From Desulfuromusa sp. (GTDB taxonomy: Bacteria > Desulfobacterota > Desulfuromonadia > Desulfuromonadales > Geopsychrobacteraceae), in contig JAKIUD010000019.1 in the NCBI GenBank assembly GCA_021647765.1, positions 1-48,222 on the forward strand: 48,222 nucleotides of DNA, written 5' to 3'. Under the pieces are notes generated by a model. That model saw only the letters and a list, made by a program, of their open reading frames with translations, ran no database searches and was not told the origin of the DNA. A program made the translations under genes and the position numbers. Within the stretch, counting starts at the first letter, position 1. Each line of letters starts with the position of its first letter. Shown here one piece after another: positions 33,451-43,500 of this stretch.

Positions 33451-35250
33451 ATGAACCAGCGAAATATACGTAACTTCTCTATCATCGCTCATATTGATCA
33501 TGGCAAATCAACTCTTGCTGATCGCCTGCTAGAAGTCACCGGTGCGTTGACCGACCGGGAGAAATCCGATCAGTATCTGGATAAAATGGAGCTGGAGCAA
33601 GAGCGCGGAATCACTATAAAAGCTCAATCAGTGCGGCTCTCTTACAAAGCTAAGGACGGGCAGGATTATATTCTTAACCTGATTGATACTCCTGGGCACG
33701 TCGATTTTTCGTACGAGGTCAGTCGATCCCTTTCTGCTTGTGAAGGAGCAATGTTGGTTGTTGATGCTGCCCAAGGAGTTGAGGCACAGACTCTGGCCAA
33801 TGTTTATATGGCGATTGATCAGGATCTGGAAATTTTCCCGGTTATTAACAAAATTGATCTCCCCAGTGCAGAACCTGAACGAATCAAAGAAGAAGTTGAA
33901 GAAATTATCGGTATTGACACCAGTGATGCGATTCTTGCCAGCGCTAAGGATGGAATTGGAATCGATGAAATACTCGAAGCCGTTGTCCATAGAATTCCAG
34001 CCCCGGAAGGTGATCCAAATGCCCCTCTGCGGGCACTGACTTTCGATTCCTGGTACGACTCATATCAGGGTGTTATCATCCTGGTACGGGTTATGGATGG
34101 AACAGTCAAAAAAGGGGAGAAAATTAAACTGATGGCGACCGGTGGAGTTTACGAAGTGCAGAAAGTTGGTGCCTTCAGCCCCCATCCACTTGAATTGCCA
34201 CAGTTATCGTCAGGTGAGGTTGGTTTTATCATCGCTGGAATTAAGGTTGTTGAAGATGCAAAAGTGGGTGATACTATTACCCATTCCCACAATCCAGCAG
34301 AAAAGGCTCTACCAGGGTACCAAGAAGTCAAGCCGATGGTTTTTTCCGGGCTATATCCCATCGATGCGGCAGATTATGACAATTTGCGTGATGCATTGGA
34401 AAAGTTGCGGTTGAATGATGCAGCATTTTCTTTTGAACCAGAGAATTCATTGGCATTGGGTTTCGGTTTTCGCTGTGGCTTTCTTGGTTTGCTGCATATG
34501 GAAATTATTCAGGAACGACTGGAACGGGAATTTGGTGTTGAGCTCATCACAACCGCCCCGACGGTTGTCTATAAGGTGACAACAACAAAAGGGGAATTGT
34601 TGGAAGTTGAAAGTGCTAATATGCTTCCCGAGATACAGTTCATTGAAAAGATTGAAGAACCCTTTATTCTAGCCTCAATTCACGTACCAAACGAATTCGT
34701 CGGTGCGGTTTTAAAGATATGTATTGAAAAGCGCGGCGTTCAGAGAGAATTGAAGTATCTGACAGCCAACCGGGTGATGGTTATTTATGAAATGCCCCTC
34801 AATGAGATTGTTCTTGATTTCTTTGATCGATTAAAATCAATCACCCGTGGTTATGCTTCATTGGACTATGAGCTTCTTGATTTCAGACTCAGTAAACTTG
34901 TCCGTCTGAACGTATTGATTAATGGTGACATCGTTGATGCATTGTCCTTAATTGTCCATCAGGATAAGGCACAGATTCGCGGTCGTGAGCTGGTTTCAAA
35001 AATGAAGGAGTTCATTCCACGGCAGCAGTATGAAGTTGCCATTCAGGCGGCTATTGGAAATAAAGTTATTGCCAGATCGACGGTAAAAGCGTTAAGAAAG
35101 GATGTCACTGCCAAATGTTACGGTGGTGATATAACTCGAAAACGGAAATTGCTGGAAAAACAAAAAGCTGGTAAAAAAAGGATGAAACAAGTTGGAAGTA
35201 TCCAATTACCCCAGGAGGCCTTTTTGGCTATCCTTAAAGTTAAAGAATAA
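33451..35250 (+). CDS. lepA: Elongation factor 4 (LepA GTPase)
   Basis: A 599-residue translational GTPase, close to the E. coli length. G1 is AHIDHGKST (residues ~13-21), G3 is DTPGH (~79-83) and G4 is NKID (~133-136). The C-terminal LepA-specific region ends with KCYGGDITRKRKLLEKQKAG, including the conserved basic tail motif. EF4 acts on stalled or mistranslocated ribosomes. The start AUG is preceded by AGAAGAACTGACGCCGC, a modest ribosome site, but the N-terminus matches the family. lepB follows after 147 bases, an arrangement seen in many bacteria that suggests cotranscription. Confidence 0.96.
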   Translation: MNQRNIRNFSIIAHIDHGKSTLADRLLEVTGALTDREKSDQYLDKMELEQERGITIKAQSVRLSYKAKDGQDYILNLIDTPGHVDFSYEVSRSLSACEGAMLVVDAAQGVEAQTLANVYMAIDQDLEIFPVINKIDLPSAEPERIKEEVEEIIGIDTSDAILASAKDGIGIDEILEAVVHRIPAPEGDPNAPLRALTFDSWYDSYQGVIILVRVMDGTVKKGEKIKLMATGGVYEVQKVGAFSPHPLELPQLSSGEVGFIIAGIKVVEDAKVGDTITHSHNPAEKALPGYQEVKPMVFSGLYPIDAADYDNLRDALEKLRLNDAAFSFEPENSLALGFGFRCGFLGLLHMEIIQERLEREFGVELITTAPTVVYKVTTTKGELLEVESANMLPEIQFIEKIEEPFILASIHVPNEFVGAVLKICIEKRGVQRELKYLTANRVMVIYEMPLNEIVLDFFDRLKSITRGYASLDYELLDFRLSKLVRLNVLINGDIVDALSLIVHQDKAQIRGRELVSKMKEFIPRQQYEVAIQAAIGNKVIARSTVKALRKDVTAKCYGGDITRKRKLLEKQKAGKKRMKQVGSIQLPQEAFLAILKVKE

Positions 35251-35397
35251 CAATGTCGACCACCTCGTGTTACTGCAGATTTTCGGATCTTGACATAAAT
35301 ATCTATGCCTTCTCCCGGAAAAAACCACAAACGCCCTGATGGCCAAAATTCTAACTTAGCTATTCTTAGCTATTGAGAAACCTTAGAAGAGTGAGTT

Positions 35398-36066
35398 ATG
35401 GCAATATTTAACAAGAAAAAAGAGACTATTGACTCTAAAAAACCCTGGTACCGTGAATGGTCGGAGGCGCTGATCGTTGCTGTTATCCTGGCGCTGATTA
35501 TACGTACTTTTCTGTTTCAAGCCTTTAAAATTCCTTCAGGCTCTATGCTTGATACCCTCTTGATCGGCGATCATTTACTCGTTAACAAATTTATTTATGG
35601 TACGAAAATCCCCTTTATTGATGGAAGGTATCTGAAAATACGGAATCCAGAGCGTGGAGATGTGATTGTTTTTGAATTTCCTGGTGATAAGGACAAACCT
35701 TTTTTCGAAAAGCGTGATTTTATCAAACGGGTCATTGGTTTGCCGGGAGATTTAATCGAAGTCAAAGCCAAGCAGGTTTATATCAACGGCGAACCCTATA
35801 CTATCCCCGCGGAAAGACATAAAGACCAGGAAATTATCCCGGCTGTTGCCAGCCCGCGTGATTTTGCCGGCCCGGTCAAAGTTCCTGAGAACAGCTATTT
35901 TGTAATGGGTGATAACCGTGACTATTCGTTTGACAGCCGTTTCTGGGGATATGTCAACAAAACAAAGATTAAAGGCAAGGCAATTATAAAATATTGGTCA
36001 TGGAATAGTAAGGCTGATCTATTGCACAAGATAAGATTTTCACGTATCGGTCGTTTGATAGAGTAA
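35398..36066 (+). CDS. lepB: Signal peptidase I
   Basis: A 222-residue membrane-bound serine protease that removes signal peptides from exported proteins. One membrane span lies near residues 24-42. Catalytic Ser49 is in IPSGSMLDTLLIGD and catalytic Lys110 in RDFIKRVIGLPGD. Box E is GDNRDYSFDSRFWG. The start at 35398 is preceded by AGAGTGAGTT, a weak ribosome site. It follows lepA at 147 bases with no terminator between. The many signal-peptide-bearing products of the neighbouring operon would be its substrates, though there is no special link. A MITE copy lies 40 bases downstream. Confidence 0.95.
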   Translation: MAIFNKKKETIDSKKPWYREWSEALIVAVILALIIRTFLFQAFKIPSGSMLDTLLIGDHLLVNKFIYGTKIPFIDGRYLKIRNPERGDVIVFEFPGDKDKPFFEKRDFIKRVIGLPGDLIEVKAKQVYINGEPYTIPAERHKDQEIIPAVASPRDFAGPVKVPENSYFVMGDNRDYSFDSRFWGYVNKTKIKGKAIIKYWSWNSKADLLHKIRFSRIGRLIE

Positions 36067-36105
36067 CTTGATTTGGTTTATTATTTAGTAACTTCCATAC
36101 CGAGT

Positions 36106-36229
36106 GAGCCACTTGCAAAAATCGTTATTCGATCGTGAAAACGGGGATCCAGTTTTTTGATGACCCAGGAAACCTCTGTCTATGCGGGAATGACAGTCAC
36201 TGAGCTTTAAAGGGTTTTGCAAGAACCTC
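36106..36229 (+). repeat. MITE-like repeat, family 1, copy C
   Basis: About 124 bp, in the same orientation as copy B: GAGCCACTTGCAAAAA, CGTGAAAACGGGGATCCAGTTTTTTGATG, CCTCTGTCTATGCGGGAATGACAG and GGTTTTGCAAGAACCTC. It is more diverged than A and B and has lost part of the central palindrome. It lies between lepB and the pyr promoter. Confidence 0.82.
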
Positions 36230-36258
36230 AGAGTGTGCCGATTTTAACTATTCTGGAA

Positions 36259-36287
36259 TTGACATTTTTATTGTGAAGTTGTTTGAT
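36259..36287 (+). promoter_or_regulatory. Promoter of the pyrimidine operon
   Basis: TTGACA (36259-36264), a 17-base spacer, and TTTGAT (36282-36287, 4 of 6). The predicted start near 36294 is just upstream of the PyrR-binding hairpin. Confidence 0.55.
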
Positions 36288-36313
36288 CTGTAACAATTGA
36301 GATGAACGAGCCA

Positions 36314-36346
36314 CCCCTTTAAGCAGATCCGAGAGGTCTTCAAGGG
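36314..36346 (+). promoter_or_regulatory. PyrR-binding RNA hairpin (pyr attenuator)
   Basis: CCCTT (36315-36319) pairs with AAGGG (36342-36346). An inner AGATC/GGTCT helix presents a C-GAGA loop, giving the ATCC-GAGAGG motif typical of PyrR anti-antiterminators. With UMP bound, PyrR should stabilise this hairpin and allow the downstream terminator (36383-36420) to form, lowering pyr expression when pyrimidines are plentiful. Confidence 0.8.
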
Positions 36347-36382
36347 AAAGAACTTATGAAGTTAAAATTAAGAGATAATCAA

Positions 36383-36420
36383 AAACACCTGTACAATTAA
36401 TTTTGTACCGGTGTTTTTTT
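36383..36420 (+). terminator. Attenuator terminator before pyrR
   Basis: AAACACCTGTACAA and TTGTACCGGTGTTT form a stem of about 14 bp with one T-G pair around a short AT loop. At least seven T follow. It precedes the pyrR ribosome site and is the intrinsic terminator of the PyrR leader. Confidence 0.9.
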
Positions 36421-36447
36421 ATGCCTGTTTTCTTTTTGGAGGTTAAC

Positions 36448-36984
36448 ATGTCTGTAGAAACGATTGAAATTCTTGGCTCTGAAGGTGTCCAGCGAGCTTT
36501 AACACGAATAGCTCATGAAATCCTGGAAAAAAATTCAGGGGTTGACGACTTGTTGCTGATCGGCATTCGCACTGGCGGAGCATATCTGGCAACACAACTG
36601 CAACAGAAAATCAGTGAAATAGAAGGAGCTAGCGTCTCCATGGGTATTATTGATGTCACAATGTATCGGGACGATCTGGGCTCTCGCAATAATCTGGAGG
36701 TAGGGCAGAGTTACATACGCGTTCCAGTCACTGACAAAAAAGTTATCCTTGTCGATGATGTTCTCTATACCGGTCGTACGATTCGAGCTGCACTAGAGGC
36801 GGTTATTGCGTTAGGTCGTCCACAAAATATCCAGCTGGCCATTCTGGTTGATCGTGGTCACCGTGAGTTGCCAATCCGTCCTGACTATATTGGTCGTAAC
36901 ATTCCTACTGCCCAGAATGAACAAATTAGGGTTGATTTTGACGATAATAATACTGCTCAGGCAGTCCATTTACTTAGAAGCTAA
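36448..36984 (+). CDS. pyrR: Bifunctional pyr operon attenuator / uracil phosphoribosyltransferase PyrR
   Basis: A 178-residue protein. ATG 36448 is chosen because GGAGG (36438-36442) lies 5 bases before it; an in-frame ATG at 36403 falls inside the attenuator terminator. The PRPP-binding motif VILVDDVLYTGRTIRAAL (about residues 97-114) and LLIGIRTGGAYLA are characteristic of PyrR, and the RGHRELPIRPDYIGRNIPT segment is diagnostic. PyrR binds the leader RNA when UMP is high and promotes termination. Its own leader carries such a site, so it is autoregulated. It starts the operon pyrR-pyrB-pyrC, 14 bases from pyrB. Confidence 0.96.
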   Translation: MSVETIEILGSEGVQRALTRIAHEILEKNSGVDDLLLIGIRTGGAYLATQLQQKISEIEGASVSMGIIDVTMYRDDLGSRNNLEVGQSYIRVPVTDKKVILVDDVLYTGRTIRAALEAVIALGRPQNIQLAILVDRGHRELPIRPDYIGRNIPTAQNEQIRVDFDDNNTAQAVHLLRS

Positions 36985-36998
36985 TCTGGAGGTCACCT

Positions 36999-37934
36999 AT
37001 GCCTTTCAATCCAAAACATATCCTCAGTATCAAAAGTCTGACGGCTGAAGAGATTAATTTTATTCTCAATACGGCGGACAGTTTTAAAGAAATCAATACT
37101 CGGCAGATCAAGAAGGTACCGACTCTGCGTGGCAAAACCATAGTCAACCTGTTTTTTGAAGCAAGTACCCGAACCCGAACCTCCTTTGAGATTGCCGGAA
37201 AACGTCTCTCTGCTGATACGGTCAATATCAGCGCTTCATCTTCATCAGTCGTTAAAGGGGAGACTCTGGAAGACACCGCACAAAATATTGAGGCAATGCA
37301 TCCCGATATTATTGTCATGCGCCACAGTGCCTCCGGCGCCTGTGATTATTTGGCCGAAAGACTGAACTGCTCAGTGATTAATGCTGGTGACGGAACTCAT
37401 GAACACCCAAGTCAGGCACTCCTTGATGCTTTCACCATTCGTCAGCATAAAGGGGAAATAAAAGGATTAACTGTTACTATTGCTGGAGATATCGCTCATA
37501 GTCGGGTCGTCCGTTCAAATATCTATTGTCTGAACAAGCTTGGGGCAAAAGTAAAGATAGCCGGGCCTCGAACAATGTTGCCTCCAGGACTTGAAAAACT
37601 TGGTTGCGAAGTCCATCATAACCTCAAAGATGCGATAACCGATGCTGATTGTATTATGATGCTGCGGATTCAAAGGGAACGCCAAGGGAAAACCCTTATC
37701 CCATCACTGCGTGAATACTCAAGATTTTTTGGATTGAATGACAATAATCTCCAGCTGGCCAAAGATGATGCTATCGTTCTGCACCCGGGGCCAATGAATC
37801 GTGGTGTTGAAATTTCATCATCAGTTGCCGATGGCAAACAAAATGTCATTCTCGATCAGGTTGAAAATGGTGTTGCAGTGCGCATGGCTCTCTTGTATCT
37901 GGTTGCTGGTGGTGAAAAACTTCAGGATAGTTGA
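36999..37934 (+). CDS. pyrB: Aspartate carbamoyltransferase catalytic subunit
   Basis: A 311-residue enzyme that joins carbamoyl phosphate to aspartate, the committed step of pyrimidine synthesis. The carbamoyl-phosphate loop FFEASTRTRTSFE starts near residue 51. GDGTHEHPSQALLDAF and the aspartate-side motif HPGPMNRGVEI are also present. No pyrI regulatory subunit gene follows; the next gene is pyrC, as in operons that control the pathway through PyrR. A GGAGGT ribosome site lies just upstream of the start. pyrC starts 22 bases after the stop. Confidence 0.96.
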   Translation: MPFNPKHILSIKSLTAEEINFILNTADSFKEINTRQIKKVPTLRGKTIVNLFFEASTRTRTSFEIAGKRLSADTVNISASSSSVVKGETLEDTAQNIEAMHPDIIVMRHSASGACDYLAERLNCSVINAGDGTHEHPSQALLDAFTIRQHKGEIKGLTVTIAGDIAHSRVVRSNIYCLNKLGAKVKIAGPRTMLPPGLEKLGCEVHHNLKDAITDADCIMMLRIQRERQGKTLIPSLREYSRFFGLNDNNLQLAKDDAIVLHPGPMNRGVEISSSVADGKQNVILDQVENGVAVRMALLYLVAGGEKLQDS

Positions 37935-37956
37935 TAATTACAGAAAGGTTGAAACA

Positions 37957-39234
37957 ATGAAAATTCTGATAAAAAACGGACGGATGATCGATCCGGCAAA
38001 CCAGATAGATGCGATTCAGGATATTTTGGTTGAAAATGGCATTATTACTAGCGTTGCCGCAGCAATAAATACTGAAGCTGAGGACATAATTGATGCCAGC
38101 GGATTACTGATCACTCCCGGTCTGGTTGATATTCATACCCATCTCCGTGATCCGGGACAGGAATATAAAGAGGATATTATTTCCGGAACCCGTGCAGCTG
38201 CTGCCGGTGGCATCACTTCACTGGCGTGTATGCCGAACACCTCTCCGGTCAACGATTCCCTCGCTATAACCAAGTACATTATTGCTAAAGCAAAAGAAGA
38301 GGGGAGTGCTAACGTTTTCCCGATTGCCTGTATCAGCAAGGGGATGAAGGGGGAAGTTCTTGCTGAAATGGGAGAACTGAAAGAGGGTGGTTGTGTCGGT
38401 TTCTCTGATGATGGCGTGCCGGTTTCCAATGGTGAATTGATGCGCCGCGCGTTTGAATACGCAGATACTTTTGCCATGCCAATAATTTCCCATGCTGAAG
38501 ATCTTTCATTGGTTGGCACTGGTTGTATGAATGAGGGTTCAGTTGCTACGGAGCTTGGTTTGAAAGGAATTCCCTGGGTTGCGGAAGATGCTGCAACTGC
38601 CCGGGAGATTATGTTGGCAGAGTTTACTGGTGGACGCTTGCATGTTTGTCACGTTTCCACTAAAGGGAGCGTGGATTTGGTGCGTCAGGGCAAAGCGCGT
38701 GGCGTCAGGGTCAGCTGTGAAGCAACGCCACACCATTTTACCCTGACCGATGAAGCGGTGCGTGGCTATAATACCAATGCGAAAATGAATCCACCGTTAC
38801 GCAGTCAGGAAGACGTCGATGCTATTCATGCCGGTTTAGCTGATGGGACAATTGATGCTATTGCAACCGATCACGCACCACACCATTATGATGAAAAAAA
38901 TGTTGAATTTGCCGCTGCCATGAATGGAATTATTGGTCTGGAATCACTACTGCCACTCAGCTTAAAGCTGGTAGAAGATGGGGTTGTCAACATGAATCAG
39001 GTGATTTCTCTTTTGACTGATCGGCCCGCCAGAATTATCGGGATTGATCGCGGCACTTTATCTGTTGGTGCTGTTGCTGACATCACCCTGATTGATCCGC
39101 AACTTGAGTGGGAATTTGCGCTGGAAGGGCTCCATTCCAAAAGCAAAAACACCCCATTTTCCGGGTGGAAAATGAAAGGTGCGGCAGTCAGAACCCTGCT
39201 GGCTGGAAAAACAGTATTTGAGCGATCATTGTGA
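37957..39234 (+). CDS. pyrC: Dihydroorotase
   Basis: A 425-residue amidohydrolase of the class I PyrC/AllB type, which closes carbamoyl aspartate to dihydroorotate. ATG 37957 is supported by GAAAGG about 9 bases upstream. Longer in-frame starts overlap pyrB and give an unrelated leader. Metal-binding DIHTHLRDPGQE occurs near residue 58, with His ligands later in ISHAED and VCHVSTK and an active-site Asp in ATDHAPHHYDEK. It follows pyrB by 22 bases. An inverted repeat and a possible transcription break lie before carA. Confidence 0.96.
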   Translation: MKILIKNGRMIDPANQIDAIQDILVENGIITSVAAAINTEAEDIIDASGLLITPGLVDIHTHLRDPGQEYKEDIISGTRAAAAGGITSLACMPNTSPVNDSLAITKYIIAKAKEEGSANVFPIACISKGMKGEVLAEMGELKEGGCVGFSDDGVPVSNGELMRRAFEYADTFAMPIISHAEDLSLVGTGCMNEGSVATELGLKGIPWVAEDAATAREIMLAEFTGGRLHVCHVSTKGSVDLVRQGKARGVRVSCEATPHHFTLTDEAVRGYNTNAKMNPPLRSQEDVDAIHAGLADGTIDAIATDHAPHHYDEKNVEFAAAMNGIIGLESLLPLSLKLVEDGVVNMNQVISLLTDRPARIIGIDRGTLSVGAVADITLIDPQLEWEFALEGLHSKSKNTPFSGWKMKGAAVRTLLAGKTVFERSL

Positions 39235-39284
39235 CTTTCCAGCATATTTTCTAGTAAAACCGGGACTTGTCCCCAGGGTCATCG

Positions 39285-39351
39285 GGGGCTGTCCCAGCTT
39301 TTACGGTTTTGAAGCTGCGTCGGTTGCACCGCAAAATCCTGGGACAGCCCC
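39285..39351. repeat. Inverted repeat after pyrC
   Basis: GGGGCTGTCCCA (39285-39296) is perfectly repeated in inverse at TGGGACAGCCCC (39340-39351) around a 43-base centre. A partial related GGGACTTGTCCCC lies at 39263-39275. This looks like a dispersed palindromic repeat unlike families 1 and 2. The rest of the 222-base pyrC-carA gap is AT-rich. Confidence 0.75.
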
Positions 39352-39456
39352 TATGCGTAGACAGTTCTGATTTTGCTGAGTGGCTATAGATAACTTTTTA
39401 AAATTAATACGATAGACACAGTAACTTAATTTAAATAATTAAATATTGAGGTCTCA

Positions 39457-40599
39457 ATGAAAGCAGTTTTAGCTCTTGCCGATGGCAAGTATTTTATTGG
39501 AAAAGCACTGGGTGCAATGGGTGAAGTCACTGGAGAGGTTGTTTTCAATACCAGTATGACTGGTTATCAGGAGATCCTCACCGATCCTTCTTATTATGGT
39601 GAAATTGTTACCATGACCTACCCGCAAATTGGAAATTACGGGATCAACCCTGAAGATGTTGAGTCGGATCGACCTTTTCTGTCTGGCTTTGTCGTCAAAG
39701 AATCGTGCCCTTTCCCCAGTAACTTTCGTTCGGAGATGAATCTGGATACTTATCTTAAAGACAGCAATATCGTCAGCATTGAAGGAATCGATACCCGCGC
39801 ACTGGTGCGTCATATTCGAACCGTCGGTGCTCAGACAGGTATCATTTCTTCAATAGATACGGATCCTGACAGTCTGATTGAGAAGGCACGTAAAGCCCCC
39901 TCTATTGTCGGACGGGATTTGGTGGAAGAAGTCACCTGTAGTGAGTCATATCAATCATTTGAGGGGCTCTGGTTACTCGGAGAGGGTTATACTGATGACA
40001 GCCAGAGACAGTTTCCTTACAAAGTTATTGCTTATGATTTTGGTATCAAGCGTAATATTTTGCGGAATTTAACTGCTTTAGGTTGTGAGATAACCGTCGT
40101 TCCAGCAGCAACATCGGCGGAAGATGTCATAAAGATGAATCCCGATGGGGTATTTTTGAGTAATGGTCCAGGAGATCCAGAACCACTCCATTATGCACAG
40201 GATAATATTCGCAAGTTACTTGGAAAAATTCCTATTTTCGGTATTTGTCTTGGGCATCAGCTGCTTTCCATTGCAACGGGTGGTCGAACTTATAAACTCA
40301 AGTTCGGTCATCGTGGCGGCAACCAGCCTGTCTTGGATTATAAACGACAACGGGTTGAAATCACCTCACAGAATCACGGCTTTGCTGTTGATGAGAATAG
40401 CCTGAATGACAATGTCAGGGTGACCCACATAAACCTGAATGACAATACAGTCGAGGGGATTCAACATCTTTCCGCTCCTGCTTTCTCGGTTCAATATCAT
40501 CCCGAAGCATCCCCTGGGCCACATGACGCGCATTACCTGTTTGAACGGTTTATCAAAATGATGAAAGAATATAAAGGGGACGACCATGCCGAAGCGTAA
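39457..40599 (+). CDS. carA: Carbamoyl-phosphate synthase small subunit
   Basis: A 380-residue glutamine amidotransferase subunit that supplies ammonia to CarB. The nucleophile Cys264 is in FGICLGHQLLSIATGG, and the triad His348 and Glu350 lie in VQYHPEASPGPHD. The N-terminal CarA-specific domain (FNTSMTGYQEILTDPSYYGE) is typical. A TTGAGG ribosome site precedes the start. The gene overlaps carB by 14 bases, which implies coupled translation and equal subunit amounts. It feeds carbamoyl phosphate to PyrB and to arginine synthesis. Confidence 0.97.
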   Translation: MKAVLALADGKYFIGKALGAMGEVTGEVVFNTSMTGYQEILTDPSYYGEIVTMTYPQIGNYGINPEDVESDRPFLSGFVVKESCPFPSNFRSEMNLDTYLKDSNIVSIEGIDTRALVRHIRTVGAQTGIISSIDTDPDSLIEKARKAPSIVGRDLVEEVTCSESYQSFEGLWLLGEGYTDDSQRQFPYKVIAYDFGIKRNILRNLTALGCEITVVPAATSAEDVIKMNPDGVFLSNGPGDPEPLHYAQDNIRKLLGKIPIFGICLGHQLLSIATGGRTYKLKFGHRGGNQPVLDYKRQRVEITSQNHGFAVDENSLNDNVRVTHINLNDNTVEGIQHLSAPAFSVQYHPEASPGPHDAHYLFERFIKMMKEYKGDDHAEA

Positions 40600-43500
40600 G
40601 GATATAAAAAAGATTCTGATTATCGGTGCTGGTCCTATTGTTATTGGACAGGCTTGTGAGTTTGATTATTCGGGTACCCAGGCATGCAAAGCCTTAAAAG
40701 AGGAGGGCTATGAGGTTATTCTGCTCAATTCTAATCCGGCAACGATTATGACCGATCCAGATTTTGCCGATCGTACCTATATTGAGCCGGTGACCCCTGA
40801 TATTCTGAGTAGAATTATTGCAAAAGAACGTCCTGATGCATTATTGCCGACTTTGGGTGGCCAAACTGCACTTAATACGGCTGTTTCTGTTGCTGAATCC
40901 GGGATACTTGATAAATACAATGTCGAATTGATCGGTGCAAAGCTTGGTTCGATAAAAAAAGCGGAAGATCGAACGCTGTTTAAACAGGCAATGCAAAATA
41001 TCGATATTGATGTTCCCCGTTCAGGTTTGGCTCATAATTATGAAGAAGCGGTCAAAGTCATAGAAGATATAGGCTTCCCTGCGATTATTCGCCCATCGTT
41101 TACTCTCGGGGGGACTGGTGGTGGAATCGCTTATAATCGTGAAGAGTATGATCGCATGGCAATTTCAGGAATTGATGCATCTCCTACCAGTGAAATCCTG
41201 GTGGAAGAATCAATCATCGGCTGGAAAGAGTATGAGCTCGAAGTGATGCGTGACAGTGCTGACAATGTTGTCATCATTTGTTCCATCGAAAACCTTGACG
41301 CCATGGGTGTCCATACCGGGGATTCTGTCACCGTTGCCCCTGCTCAGACGTTGAGTGACAAGGAATATCAGATACTGCGTGACGCATCGTTAAAAATTAT
41401 CCGTGAAATTGGGGTTGAAACCGGAGGCTCCAATATCCAGTTCGGGATAAATCCGCAAGATGGTCGCTTTGTGGTTATAGAAATGAACCCCCGCGTCTCC
41501 CGCTCATCCGCATTGGCATCTAAGGCAACCGGGTTTCCAATTGCCAAAATAGCGGCAAAGTTATCTGTGGGTTATCGCCTGGATGAGATCAAAAACGACA
41601 TAACTCGAGAAACTCTTGCCTCTTTTGAACCGACAATTGACTATGTTGTTACTAAAGTTCCCCGTTTCACGTTTGAAAAATTTCCCCAGTCTGACGCAAC
41701 TCTGTCCACACAGATGAAATCAGTCGGGGAGGCGATGGCAATTGGCCGTACCTTTAAAGAAAGTTTACAGAAGGCGCTACGCTCTTTAGAAATTGATTCA
41801 TATGGTTTTGAAAGTAGAATTTTCAAAAACCCCGCAGAATATGTTCGCAAGATAACAACTCGTGAACGGGATGAACTCATTTCTCAACTGCAGATTCCCA
41901 GCTGGGAAAGGATGTGGTATCTCGCCGATGCCATCCGGGCAGGATTCAGTATTGATAAAATCCATCAATTAAGTGGGATAGATCCCTGGTTTCTGTCAAA
42001 TATCGCCCAAATAGTTGAAATGGAATCTGTTCTCTTCACCCATAAAGACCAACTGAACACAAATAATCAGAATTTCATCGACCTATTGCGTAATGCAAAA
42101 CAGTATGGTTTTTCTGATCGACGATTGGCCTTCATTTGGGGAATTACCGAGCATGACGTTCGGGATATGCGCCACAATCTTGCCGTACTGCCTGTTTATA
42201 AGCGCGTTGATACGTGCGGTGCTGAGTTTGAAGCATTCACCCCCTATCTGTATTCAACTTATGAATCTGAGTGTGAAGCTGAGCCTACAGATAAACGTAA
42301 AATTATGATTCTGGGCGGTGGGCCAAACCGGATCGGGCAGGGGATTGAATTTGACTATTGTTGTGTTCACGGTGCCTTTTCCTTGGCCGCTGACGGCTTT
42401 GAGACAATCATGGTTAACTGTAATCCGGAAACAGTGTCCACCGATTATGATACATCTGATCGACTCTATTTTGAACCATTGACACTTGAAGATGTTCTGG
42501 CGATTGTTGAGATCGAGAAACCAGAGGGGGTGATTGTCCAATATGGGGGGCAAACACCTTTAAAATTAGCGGCAGCTCTGGAGAAAGCGGGCGTTCCAAT
42601 TATTGGAACATCTCCTGATGCCATTGACCGGGCAGAAGATCGTGAACGCTTTCAGGCCTTGGTCAACAAGCTGAATCTTCTTCAACCACAGAATGGCATT
42701 GCCCGCGCATTTGATCAAGCTGAGGTCATCGCTGAGCGAATTGGTTATCCTGTGGTTGTCAGACCCTCTTATGTTCTTGGCGGCCGCGCAATGGAAATTG
42801 TTTATGATGTTGACCGGCTGCGTGACTATATGAAATATGCTGTTGATGCTTCGCCTGAACATCCGGTTCTGGTGGATAAATTTCTTCAGAACGCCATTGA
42901 GGTTGATGTTGATGCCCTGGCAGATGGAAATGATGTCGTGATTGGCGGGATCATGCAGCATATAGAAGAAGCTGGCATCCATTCGGGTGACTCGGCTTGC
43001 ACCCTTCCTCCTTTTTCATTGGCAGATAACATTATTGCAGAAATTCGTCGGCAGACCATTGAACTGGCACTTGAATTAAAAGTTATTGGCCTGATGAATA
43101 TTCAGTTTGCGGTCAAAGTTAACGATGTCTATCTGCTCGAAGTTAACCCGCGCGCCAGCCGCACTGTTCCATTTGTCTCCAAAGCAACTGGACGGCCGCT
43201 GGCACAGATAGCCGCAAAAGTGATGGCGGGTAAAAGTCTTGCAGAATTAAATATTTCAGGAGAGATTATTCCTGAATATATTTCAGTCAAGGAAGCCGTT
43301 TTCCCGTTTGTTAAATTTCCCGGTGTGGATACCTTGCTTGGTCCAGAGATGAAGTCGACTGGTGAAGTGATGGGCATCGATTATGATTTTGGTAATGCTT
43401 ATGCCAAGTCTCAATTGGGAGCCGGAGTTAAACTGCCTCGCAGTGGAAAAATCTTTATCAGTGTCAAAGACTCTGATAAAGAGGCAATTATTGAACCGAC

